Shown piece by piece: positions 11,920 to 23,400 of a stretch of DNA of 50,680 bases. This DNA is from Silene noctiflora. Taxonomy: Eukaryota; Streptophyta; Magnoliopsida; Caryophyllales; Caryophyllaceae. The notes under the pieces were generated by a model. The model ran no database searches, was not told the origin of the DNA, and was given only the letters and a program-made list of their open reading frames with translations. Position 1 is the stretch's first letter. Every line of letters begins with the position of its first letter. The position numbers and the translations under genes are program-made. The stretch spans positions 168,765 through 219,444 of the forward strand of contig VHZZ01000556.1 in NCBI GenBank assembly GCA_009801015.1, read 5' to 3'.

Positions 11920-14489
11920 TGCAAATTCGATCCTTTTTAAAGCTTGACGCCCACGTTTACTACAATTAGAACTTGGATGACCGCAAATCTTACATAGCTA
12001 CTATCTTACCAGGCGTATCGTCTTCCTTTAGGCTTCAAAAAAGGAGCTACACACTACGAAACGCCCCCTTTAATGAGATTAACTAGCATGTTTTTTTGCA
12101 TTTAGCAAACGTTATTCACCGGGATAACAAGTGCAACCACACTAACTCATAATTAGGAGAGACAATGAGCCGAGCCGATCATGAGCTTGGCCTTACTCGG
12201 CTTGTGCTCATAAAGCAAAACTTGAGATCAGCGGATCCCGAGCTCACCCGATCATGTAAAAATTGAGTTCATTATCAAGCTTGTGAACTTAAACCCGAGT
12301 GACAGCCTATTACCAGACAGAAGAGGAGGTTTTTACTTTTTACCCCTAAACCCTCTTTTTATCTTTGTTAATTCTTATAGCGTTTTCATTTGGCCAATGG
12401 GGTTTTAACCTTAGACTCTTTCATTTTTTACGAGTCAGGTGGGGGAGAAATTCTCATCAGTACAAAGAAATTCGCTCCCCAGTCAGAAGGCCCTGCCGCG
12501 TTTCTGACTCTGCCGCAGGTGCCTGCACCAGCTCAAAGTACAGAAAACTCTTTCGACACGAAACGTCTTTACTATCAACCCCTGCGTGTCTCTATGAATT
12601 TCTGACCGCACGGAGCCTATTAATAATTGTTAAATTTTCGATTTTTCTTTCGATATTTTCAATAGCAGGATTTGAAGGTAATGTATAAAAATATTGGGCA
12701 AATCAATGAAAACCTTGATATGGTGATACAAACATGATAAAATAGTTTTATAAATAAGACCAAGATATTATATAATCACACAAGTTCAAACCGATAGCTC
12801 AGCTTGACTCGTTAAATTCTCGAGCCGAGCTCCGAGCTTACATAATCATCCTAAAACTACCCCATCCATTCCTATCTACTCTAGGGTCCTACTTGATTGA
12901 CAAGAATCAAGATGGTCTCTTGACAGTGATACCAAAAATTCTTTAACATAGTGGTTAAGACGGAGGTAAAACAGATGTCGGTTAACTTAGCACTGTTAGC
13001 AGGTAAAGTTATGATGTCGGTACTCGTAACCTGGGAAACCCGTCCGCATCTAATTTGCCCTTCACAAATTCTTATCTGTGACGGCATTATTCAGGTTGTG
13101 ACGAACGAGGCAAAAAAAGAAAAAAGAAAAAAGAGGAATTATTTACCAGTGAGTATAGAATTGTTGAGACACCATGGTTATTTTTTCTTCAATCAGAAAA
13201 ATCAATCACGCGATCAAATCAACTGTAACAAAATTAACAATGATGTGAAGAATATGAGGCCCAAATTAATGGCAACTAAATTAACAAAAGTTTTGGATTA
13301 AAGATCAAAACTTTCGATTTCGTATGAAGGAATCAATCGATTGAGACGAAGGTGATCCGATTAAAACCTTCAGCAAGGGAGAAAAATATTCAAGTCGATT
13401 GTCGTGTGACAGGTTAACTACTTTTATCTCTAGCTGATTCCCTCAATACGGGTGCGTCGGGTTTGGGTCGGGTTATTGAGGACGGTTTATTCGGGCTGTC
13501 TTTCAGAAATGAAGGATACAAGTAACCCGAAGTGGATGATATGGTGGTTCAAAGTTTTTTTTATTAAAAAATGTAATTTAACCAGCTAAAATTATGAGAT
13601 TGAGTTAACCAACATTGGGAAATTGAGGAGCCTATGACGTGTTTAAAACCGATTTCACCCATCACACTAGTAATAAAACCTTATACTTTGGGCTTAAGTG
13701 AGGACAAAACAGGTCTGAAGCTGGACATCTCATATTCAGGTGAGGTGTATTTCGACGGTAGTAGGTGGAATTGTTGTAGAGCATAACTCTCGATTGAGAG
13801 TTCAGAAACTAATTTTTCCTTTCAAATTGAATATCTCGTCATGGCAATCCATTTTCTAAAAAATTGTGGTTTTTAGCTTGAAACATATTTATATTTACGT
13901 AATCGTTCGTTTATCGCCCAATTCACCCGTTTTATCCACGGTTGATGATTAGAGGAATGACAGGTGATCACTAATAAGTTTCACGAATGACGAATAAGTT
14001 GAATGAATTTTTAAAGCATCTTAATCCAAAAGTGATCCTTTATCATCTCTACATCGTAGTCAATAATTTACGTGTTCTTAGTCAACGACTTGAGGCTACT
14101 AGTCGCTGGACTGCTCGAGTCACAAAGCCCATTTTTTTTTCAAATTGAATTTAGCCCATAAGACCAATTATATCATGAAGCATTTGAGCAATTACGAATA
14201 TGTAACAAGTTAATCGAAAAATGACTCGAAATTAAGATCAGTCAACTTGTTTCCGATTTGCAAAAGATCTTGTTTAAAACAATCTTAAGTTAAAAACATA
14301 ATCACAAGAGATTTAAATAATGTAAAGGTGATTGCAAGGTCTTACCTTAAAACTGTTCTAAACAAAACCCATTGACTGAATTATTACCATTTTTTTTTTC
14401 ATTTCTGTGTATAATAACACTTGAAAAATATCTGGTGTGGCTTGAATGGAACAAAAACACAGGAGTATCATTCAACTAGTTTTTAGCCC
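11920..14489. other. Intergenic region, including a GAGC-rich transposon remnant
   Basis: Between about 12170 and 12858 two arms rich in GAGCC/GAGCTCG (GAGCCGAGC-type sequence) face each other, as in hAT-derived plant repeats. The sequence between them (12365-12690) has short open frames that resemble nothing I know. The stretch at 12880-13300 has open frames on both strands without recognisable domains. From 13440 there are fragments rich in GGGTTTGGGTCGGG. No gene can be supported. Confidence 0.4.
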
Positions 14490-14760
14490 TAAGGCTCTGT
14501 TTTTTGGAGTGAAACAGATCTGATCTGAACTGAACTGAACTGAACTTATAGGATCTGAATTGATCTGAACTGAATTTATAGGATCTGAACTGATCTGAAC
14601 TGAACTTATAGGATCTGAACTGAACTGAACTTATAGGATCTGAACTGAACTTATTGAATCTGAACTGAACTGAACTTATAAGATCTGAACTTATAGGATC
14701 TGAACTGAACTTACAAGATCCGTTAAATTAATTAATTTAATTTAACTTAATTAATTTAAC

Positions 14761-14802
<42 letters not shown>

Positions 14803-15425
14803 TCTTGTTATTATTGTTTTTTTTATTAGGTAAGGAAACTTTGTTATTATTGTTATTGTTATTTTTATTATTGTTATTACTATTATTATTATTGTTGTTG
14901 TTATGCAAAATTTTATTCAGATTAAACAAATTTTTTACAAGAAATTAGTGGGGCAGCTAAGAGAAAACATTGATAAGAAAATATAGTCTAAAACGCAAGG
15001 TAAGAAAATAACATTTTTCCGCTTTATATAAATTGAGTTGTTCATACATTATACTACGATTACATTACGATAAAAAATAATGAGAGGAGTGATAATTTTG
15101 TTTTAAAAANATAANGTATATATGTATTGAATAATNAATGTCAAATATTTTTGCATCGATTTGTAAAAATAATACTCCGTGTATAATTTTTCTGAACTGA
15201 ATTTATAGGATCTGAACTGAACTTATAGGATTTGAACTGAACTGAACTGAACTTATAGAATCTGAACTGAACTGAACTTATAGGATCTGAACTGAACTTA
15301 TAGTATCTGAATTGATCTGAACTTATAGGATCTGAACTGAACTGAACTTATAAGATCTGAACTGAACTGAACTTATAGGATCTGAAGTGAACTTAAATTA
15401 AGTGACTTTAAGTCCAAAAGAACAT
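14490..15425. repeat. CTGAACTGAACTTATAGGAT minisatellite in a MITE-like element
   Basis: Two blocks (about 14515-14720 and 15190-15400) are built of a unit of roughly 20 bases, CTGAACTGAACTTATAGGAT, with variable numbers of inner CTGAA repeats. They flank an AT-rich core holding an (ATT)n microsatellite. The outer ends are loosely inverted: TCTGTTTTTTGGAGTGAA on the left, and the complement of TGTTCTTTTGGACTTAA on the right. A related short element is at 50330-50460. Three N bases fall in the core. Confidence 0.75.
14762..14803. repeat. (TTA)n microsatellite
   Basis: About fourteen uninterrupted ATT/TTA triplets inside the GAACT minisatellite element. Imperfect continuation occurs to about 14900. 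Confidence 0.9.
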
Positions 15426-15535
15426 GATCTTGTTTGGCCCATTTATCAGCACAGAACTAGTAGTAGCCTAATTTTGGTACGGACGTAGGTCATGGGCTCA
15501 CAACGGAATGGGTTTCGGACTTTATTGGAGCTGAT

Positions 15536-15540
<5 letters not shown>

Positions 15541-15567
<27 letters not shown>
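15541..15567 (-). repeat. 27-base poly(T), possible retroposon poly(A) tail on the minus strand
   Basis: A run of T on the plus strand. Read on the minus strand it is a poly(A) tail directly after the sequence at 15568-15830, which has a short open frame of unknown identity. This could mark a retroposed insert, but no target duplication was identified. Confidence 0.5.
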
Positions 15568-15571
<4 letters not shown>

Positions 15572-16985
15572 CGATTAACTGACATAAAATAAAAGCAAGT
15601 CTAAAAACATTCAATAACATATTTACCCATTTTCAAATGGATGGGCCATCCAACTAAGCAAACTAAAATTTGAAGTAGATCAAAGAGAAACAGCAAGACG
15701 ATATTTCTTGAAAGGTAGATAATCATAATAGTCGTTGAACTGGATCGGATGAGCCTCATTTCTTTTAGCCTTCCTACCTGCAACCATAGTCGTCTTGGTT
15801 TACCTGCATAGACAAGTTAAATGGGTCACAAAAACCGAAGCTCTTTTCTTCAAATTAATAGTAGCCAGAGTTACTTTTCCGCGATCAAGGGAACGATTCT
15901 CTTTAAGGCAAAATTGCTAGACCGTACTGGCATAAGAAGAGTCCGAATCGGTATCTCACAAAAACACTTTCTTCTTGATTTGTTGTAACTACCCCTCTCT
16001 CCCTAATCTCTAAAGTGGATATGCTACTGACATAGTACAGCACATTGTACAAATTAATCATCTCTATCAATCATACACGAATCTGTTGTAACTTATAAAT
16101 CATCTCTATCATACACGAATCTGTTACAGCCTCCCTTAAATCGGCCATATTCGTCTTAAATGTAAAACGGGTCAAACACTACCCCATTTAGGTCGATGGG
16201 ACAAGAGTTTATCATTTCCTAGCATTCTGTTTTTTGACCGATCTATCTATTTGACCTGTTTTATAGTTTATGACGTATATCTCCTTAAATAATAATCTAT
16301 TTTTATCCATCTCACTTTTGCAATTAAGGAAACAAAATCCACTCACATCTCAACAAACCAAAACAATACAAAAACAATATCATAGTACTGAATTAGGTTG
16401 GAGTGATTGATGACAGCCATTTAAAAATAAGCTTTGAAAAGTCCACCAAAACATGATGATAAACTAAACAAATGCCAAGAAAAGTTCCATTTGTAGATCA
16501 ACCATTAACAAAATATTGCAACTTGTGATTAAGTAATTAATTTAACCTTGGATAAGCCTAAAAGTAGCACTAATCCTCAATTATTTGGATCATGTAATTT
16601 TCCTAATTGCATAATGCAAGGGTTTATTATAGTGCTACTTGCATCATACAATCATACAACTTGTGTTTTTTTATCCCTTCTAAAACAGGAAAGGTACTAT
16701 ACATAAGTTGGAAAATGTTGGGTCTTGTAATAATGTCTAAATAGGGAAACCTTGGATTAGTGAAGCCCAAAAAAAAGGGTATTGTACTATTCTCCCAACA
16801 CTTTTGGACTACTAATGTTTAATGCAAGTTGAGGAACTCTCTATGATATCCATGTTTTTCAAAGGGTCGTGCTCGAAATCTAAAAAACATAATATTTCTC
16901 ATAAAATTCTAGAAAATTTGAACTAAATTTTAACCACTAAAGTCCACCCTTTTCGACAATTCTGTCCAACTTTTTATATGAGAAT
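15568..16985. other. Intergenic region without a recognised gene
   Basis: A short minus-strand open frame starting with ATG near 15787 gives about 35 codons (containing NDYYDYLPFKKY) and then stops. I do not recognise it. The rest is AT-rich and has stops in all frames. Confidence 0.4.
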
Positions 16986-17163
16986 AAGGTACTGTTTGAC
17001 CAAGCTTTAAGAGTGTTTTTCTATCTGAAAAGTAGTAGATTGGTCAAACACTATAAATTAAAGAGTTTTAAAACTACTTTTAAAAAGTCAAAAACTCATT
17101 ATTCGCCCCCAAAAGTAGAAGTAGGTATTTGCTACTTCTATTTCTACTTTTCACATAAAGAGT

Positions 17164-17203
<40 letters not shown>

Positions 17204-17345
17204 GGATGAAAGTAGTTAGGCCAAACATATAAATTTTTACAAAAGTATGACCAAACAACCAAAATTTTTCCAAAAAGTAACTTATGAATAAATTCCTTTT
17301 AAAAAGTAAACTATTTCATATAAGTAAGGTCAAACAACACCTAAG
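16986..17345. mobile_element. MITE with AGGTACTGTTTGACC ends and a poly(A) tract
   Basis: Left end TAAGGTACTGTTTGACCAAG faces the complement of right end CTTAGGTGTTGTTTGACC. The interior contains inverted blocks (AAAGTAGTAG, AAAACTACTTTT) and an A run of 37 bases at 17165-17201. No coding capacity. Confidence 0.65.
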
Positions 17346-17650
17346 TTTGATAGAAAAAGCTAAAACGAATAATAAACGAAATACTACTTTGCATTATATC
17401 CACGGTAAAATTGCTAAGTATAAAACGGTCACTGACCCATAAATTCATTGAAACCGTTAATGCATGATTGTTCTACAAAGAAACAAAATCTAGATCACTT
17501 GTGTATGTTCAAATTTGCTAGTTCTCCGGGCAATCAACATCGCAATTCACATTTTTTATGCATGATATTTTATTAAAACTCGGGTTACTAATTAAGAAAC
17601 CTGATATTTATTTAATCATTTTTATTATGACTTTATAGATGGCCTCTAGT

Positions 17651-17768
17651 TGAAGACGGATAGTGTCCCTCTCACAATAAGGCAAGTGAGAGGGCAAGTG
17701 GGGGAGAAATGGAGCACCCCATGGATAGTGTCACTTGCATATTGTGAGAGGGACACTATCCGTCTTCA
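17651..17768. mobile_element. Palindromic MITE with 28-bp perfect inverted arms
   Basis: The arm at 17651-17678 (TGAAGACGGATAGTGTCC...) is repeated perfectly in inverse at 17741-17768. A further partial inversion follows (GACGGATAGTGCCCGTC to about 17800). The loop holds CAAGTGGGGGAGAAATGGAG. A second copy of the family is at 49961-50080. Confidence 0.8.
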
Positions 17769-17810
17769 GCTTGTGACGGATAGTGCCCGTCTTCAATGAG
17801 AATTTGTGAT

Positions 17811-19419
17811 TCATGTGAAGGTACAAAAGTGCCGACACTTAAATCCTTAATTTATATGCTTTCTCCTCGTTAAGAAACGGTAGATTAGCACTTTGGCAGA
17901 CGTGCGTCATGTTCTTTAATTAACAATTAGATTTCCCGACATATACTCAATCCTTTGCGATAGGCTTCCTTTATAATGAATGACCTCGTAAAGCAACTAC
18001 TCCATATTCGATATATGCGCATTATCGCATTTACATGTGCTTTTTTAAAAGACCGCATCAATAACAAATGTAAAGAAACGATTAAATGAGAGGGAGTAAA
18101 ACAAAAGGAAGGATGTTCGAACATCAAATGACGTTTTTAAGAGATGACAAAAAGAGAGAAATACTTACAAGTTTTGTTAGCGTGAGCAATAAGTTCGATT
18201 TCTAACTCTTGTGAAAGGAAAATTCACGGCTTGAGTGAAATCTTCCCAATAACTTTGCCTTCTATTCTTCAACAGGTGTGCTCAACTGTCGATACAAAAT
18301 ACACTTCATCAACACTACAAAGAAAAAAGAAAGATTAAAATTAAATATTTTTGAATCTCAAACAAGTGTAATATTAATTAGCAAAGATCAATCTCACATG
18401 ATACATTATCTCTGCCAGTCACATGAAACATTATCTATGCCAGTCAACTTCAAGGGGATCCTATCTCCCAAGAAAACGGTAACGTGCTACTCCCGATCAT
18501 TTGTTTACCCTTTCTTTATATTCTTTGTATGATGTATCTTAACTAAATAAACAAATTATTGAAACGTAGCAAATACAGTGAGTTGTGACCTGCATACGAG
18601 GGAGTGACAAGGTTAAAAGTTCCGTCATGAAGCACCGAAAATGGTAAAGTGCCAAATTGAAGGGCAGAATGTACAAGAATAAGAAAACTTAAGTAAAAAT
18701 GACAGTAATTTTATTGAGGGCAGCCCCTGCTGCTAGTCACTTTGTACTATACTTAACTTCGCTGACGTTCATCATATACCACATTAACTACTGGATCGTT
18801 AAAGAAAGTTAAAAGCTCCATACGGTGTCCCGTCTTCCAATATTTTTATCCGTGCACATATCCACACATAAAAATGTAATGAATGCGACTCCATATATAC
18901 TTCCTCAAACTTCTTCGCTGAATAAACCCAAATTATACTCCTTTTTCCCAATCAATTAGCACATACAGAAAAAAGTATCTTGCACATACTTAGAATGGAA
19001 ACATAAAGACGTGACAAAGACACCTAAATAAGAAAAACGTAAAAGAATTGACGACAAAGGATGTATGCTTTGTGATGTAAGTAATATATATTTCTTCCTT
19101 TGTTCATGAACCTGAGTGGAGCACGTTCAAGAGAAGACAAAAAGTAACAAGATACATATATAACATAAAAAGAATATAAGTATTGTGTAACAAAAAAAGG
19201 AGAAGTTCTATAAAGCTATCCCATTTAATCCGTAGCAAAATCAGAGAGGTATATAAACATTTAACGTTTAGCTAAATTCTTCAACTTTTATTTTTCTACT
19301 TTTACTTTTTTACTATCTAGACACCGAAATAGCCTCCAAACTCTCAAGCTATAACACATGGAGCATCAAAGAAATCCGACTCTTTCTTCAGTCGAGCAGG
19401 AGGGTCAAAATTTAAAGTC
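17811..19419. other. Intergenic region without a recognised gene
   Basis: AT-rich sequence without a supported reading frame or RNA gene. It forms part of the far upstream region of the MADS-box gene. Confidence 0.4.
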
Positions 19420-19655
19420 TAGGGGTGTCAATGGGCCGGGGTGGGTGCAGAAGTGGGGTAACCCGCACCCGCGAACTATAATGCGTACCTACCTCCGCCC
19501 CACGACCCGTGCGGGTGAAACTTTTCAAACCCGCTCCCACCCCGCGGGTACCCGTGGGTGACACTTTGGATACCCGTCCCCACCACACCACCCGTCAAAT
19601 CATTACCCGCACCCGGCCCACTTGCGGGGCGAGACCCGCCTCACTGATATCCCTA
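19420..19655. mobile_element. G/C-rich hAT-like MITE (CCCGCACCCG family), copy 1
   Basis: A 236-base unit from TAGGGGTGTCAATGGGCC to the complement of TAGGGATATCAGTGAGGC. The interior is rich in CCCGCACCCG and CCCACCCCGC, unlike the AT-rich surroundings. The TAGGG ends are hAT-like. I could not read a clean 8-bp target duplication. A second copy in opposite orientation starts at 50572. Confidence 0.7.
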
Positions 19656-20173
19656 ATTTAAATAGCCAACACTACCAAGGGTAATTACTTGTGGCACAAT
19701 GTTGAAGATATCTTATAGCGAGGCCGTATCAATCTATAGTACACGTTTATTTTTGACACATACGAACAAGAGAGGAGGAAACCATTTGTGGTGGTGGTGG
19801 TTGTTATTAAATGACAAATGGGCAATAATAATGGATGTGAAAGATCAAATTATCCTTTAGAAACATTCCTTGTACAGAAAGATAAACAAATAAACTAAAC
19901 CACCCAAAAATGGAATACGTAAAGAAGACGGGACAGAGTACTCTTACAGATAAGTCTGTCATGAGATTAAAAATTTAAAAGAAATAATCTGATATGCAGA
20001 ATGACTATAAAAAGCAACCTACGAACTGCCAAATGTCAGTGATCTACTAGTTAGACGACCCTTTTACTTGGAATAGCCAATGAAATGAGCAAGATATTGA
20101 TTCTTATAATTGATTGAGCACAAACCCCCATTATTAGTGTTCTACGCCTTCACCTTTTTCTCTTTTTTTGGCA

Positions 20174-20180
20174 TATAAAC
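20174..20180 (+). promoter_or_regulatory. Candidate TATA box of the MADS-box gene
   Basis: TATAAAC lies in a pyrimidine-rich region about 310 bases before the ATG, which would allow a leader with the putative 5' UTR intron at 20356-20474. Another TATA-like run (TATAATATATA) near 20398 is an alternative. Confidence 0.35.
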
Positions 20181-20355
20181 ACATTAATACTTCCCTCATT
20201 TAGCAATATTCACCATTACAAATCAAAAATCAACTTATGGACATCAACTTTTAGACTTGTATAAAAATTCAACTAATATTGCCAAAATATTCTTCCTTTT
20301 TTTTGTCTCCCTTCTTACCTAGGCATCTTGTTTTCTTGCCCTCAGCTTCTTTCAG

Positions 20356-20474
20356 GTGATCCTCCTAATCTCGAATCAAGCTCGTCTTTCTTTCCTTATA
20401 ATATATACCCTTAATCTGAATTGACATTACTATCCGAGTTTTATGTGTGATTTTATTACTAGGGGTTTGATTAG
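20356..20474 (+). other. Putative 5' UTR intron of the MADS-box gene
   Basis: A donor TTTCAG|GTGATCC at 20355/20356 and an acceptor TTGATTAG at 20474 define a 119-base T-rich intron ending 10 bases before the ATG. The 9-mer AGGTGATCC occurs at both boundaries. 5' UTR introns are common in MADS-box genes of this clade. Inference only. Confidence 0.4.
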
Positions 20475-20484
20475 GTGATCCACA

Positions 20485-23400
20485 ATGGGGAGGGGAAAAA
20501 TTGCGATCCGAAGAATCGATAACACAACTAGCAGACAAGTAACATTCTCGAAACGAAGGAATGGGTTGTTGAAGAAATCCAAGGAGCTAGCTATCCTTTG
20601 TGATGCAGAGGTGGGAGTTATCATCTTCTCAAGCACAGGGAGGCTCTATGACTTTGCAAGTTCAAGGTCAGATATAATCCCCAATCCGAACTCTTTTCTA
20701 ATATTACGATATTGTACTGCTATAGTATATGGAAAATATGCATTTGTTCTTCAACTTCATTTCATAGCATGTGTATAGCTAAAGAATACTATTTGCATTG
20801 ATTTCAACAGCTTAATGCTGAATTCCTCTGGGTTTCTATATCGATAAGTTGGGATAGTAGAAGACTTGATTTTGAACTTCTGTTATATTAGAGTATTTTC
20901 CTCGCTAATCAGTACTACTCGATCAACTACTCTTAAGCCAGTTGAGTCTTGCAGATTAGTAGTACAGAGTATAAAATATGAGTCAAATCTGGGACAAATG
21001 AATGAAATTTGTTCTCATAGATTTAGAAAAGAGTTCCCGAATCAACATGTTACATAACAATTGTCAACCTTTTCGGACAAGCAATATGAGATCTTATAGC
21101 TTTAGTACGAGGTAGTCGCATGAGATCCCCACCATTGGAGAAAGGAGGAAACATGTGAAATGAGTATAGAGTTGATTGGAAGTAATTTTCATAAGAACGC
21201 CTTCGGAGCGCTAATCAATCAACGTAATGCCTATTGTTCCACTTGTAAACGCAGTTATGAAAATGGATATAGTCAGTCACCGACTATCTTGCCCTCTAAG
21301 GCGATCTCCCCTGCCACTACCTGGAAACTTGTACACTGATTATCTAGTCTGACCTCTACACAACCTACAACACAAAACATCAAGATTCCGAATCCTCGTT
21401 CAAAACTTATAGCTTTCCATCCAATGTCTTCTTTGTCACATCACCTAAGCAACCACCACACAATACGGTACATATTGTCTTTACTGACCGCGGCCATCTG
21501 TCTGTGACTATAGCAAAGAGGAAAAGACTAAGTGGATAGCCTTAATGCACTTTATTTAATCATAAAAAAATGAACTCTTACACCTGATCTAGCCTCCCTT
21601 GCTAACTCCTCTATGATGTCAAGACACTTGCTCCAAAGCTATCAAAATCATATGTAAATAACTGACTTACCCCAATTTCCGTCATCAATGTAACAAGATA
21701 TAATGTCTCCATAGTCAATTCTATGACATAAATTCAACCTATGAAACCAGATGCAGATACTTTTCTGTAATCATCCTCAGAGATTATTGCAGGAGGGGAA
21801 CTACAAAAGAAAATCACCCAAAGTAATTCCACGAATCAAGAAGAAATTTGAATGAAATTATTACTCCAATTGTTTCTTTATACTAAACGGCATATACCAA
21901 CGGCTAGTGTAACTCCCTCCTTCTAGCACTCTAATTGTCTTAAAAGAGTTCAGAAAACCATTTTACAAAATCCTCAAGTAGCCTTCCTAGCCCATACCCT
22001 TCAACATTTCTCTCACCAATATGGAACTGGTTCGGCCTTCAACTGCAAATTGTCACCCATTACTGATATTGAGCTGCTAAAGGTGGGGGTCCACAATGTC
22101 CCTTCTCAATCTTATCATGGCCAGGGAGCTTCATCTTATGCACTACTTCTCCTATCCTATCTAGGACCTCAAAAGAACAGAAATACCTAAAAGACAGCTT
22201 ATTTTAAGACGTTAACATTGTCAGTAAGGTTGTAACTTCACATAAACTAGATCACCATCAATGAATTGCACCTCTGTTCTATACTGGTTGCTTGACTGTC
22301 CACTCTATCTGGAACTTTCTTAAGTGAAACCTGAGCATTCTAATGCATTCCTCCCTAGCTTAAAACCTTTTGTCCATAGTAGCTACGGAAGTATCCCCTG
22401 ATATAGAAGGAATATGCAGGTGAAGGGGTTGACCATAAAATACTTCATATAACTTATAGTGCCTATGGAATTATACGGTGTTGTGCGCAAGGAATTATGG
22501 AAATTGTTATACCATTCTGCCAATGATATCCAATTCACCCACTCCTTAAGTTGATCACCAATCATACATCTAAGGTAAGTCTACACATTTATTAACCACA
22601 TCAGATTGTCCATCTGTTTGTACAATGTACACGATTCATTCCCATATTTGCTCAATATTTTATCTGAATCACTGATAACGGTTTTGGGTATCCAATTCAC
22701 CCACTCCTTAAGTTGATCACCAATCATACATCTAAGGTAAGTCTACACATTTATTAACCACATCAGATTGTCCATCTGTTTGTACAATGTACACGATTCA
22801 TTCCCATATTTGCTCAATATTTTATCTGAATCACTGATAACGGTTTTGGGTATCCAATTCACCCACTCCTTAGGACAGTTAGAGTTACTGCCGCCATTTA
22901 CTGGGCTTCCATTCAAAGCTTATTAATACTTTTCCTTCCGACCTTCCAGCACCGGGCAGGTGTCAGTCTCTACATCGTGTTACCATTTCGTAGAGTCCTG
23001 TGTTTTTAATAAACAGTCACTACCCCTGGTATCTGCCGCTTTCTTAATCAAAAGATAGTAGAGCACCCCTTCTCCCGAAGTTACGGGGTCTTGTGATGCT
23101 TGAACTCTTCACCTGACCCTGTGGATCCGGTAGACATGACCCGGATACGGATCGGAACATGGACCCTTTGACGGATCCTTCTATGAGAAATCGGATCCTT
23201 CGGTGTGAGAGTGTTTTGTTCTTACCCTCTTTTTTGTACAGCAGCCATATATAAGGAGTGATCTTGACATGAATTTAATACTGTAATAAAGTCTTCATTC
23301 ATGTTAAACATGAAGAAACTATTTTCCTTTCTTTTCTTTAATTTTCGGGTTTTTCTCTCTTATACCCTTGAAGTTTTCACTTTTCTAAGTTGTACCCTTG

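Noticed and set aside
12365..12688. Overlapping plus-strand open frames of 71 and 107 codons
   Set aside because: No known domain, and both lie inside a GAGC-rich transposon remnant. Neither has codon or context support.
12881..13301. Open frames on both strands that could be a divergent gene next to LOR
   Set aside because: The two frames are antisense to each other, neither has recognisable motifs, and no splice partner was found.
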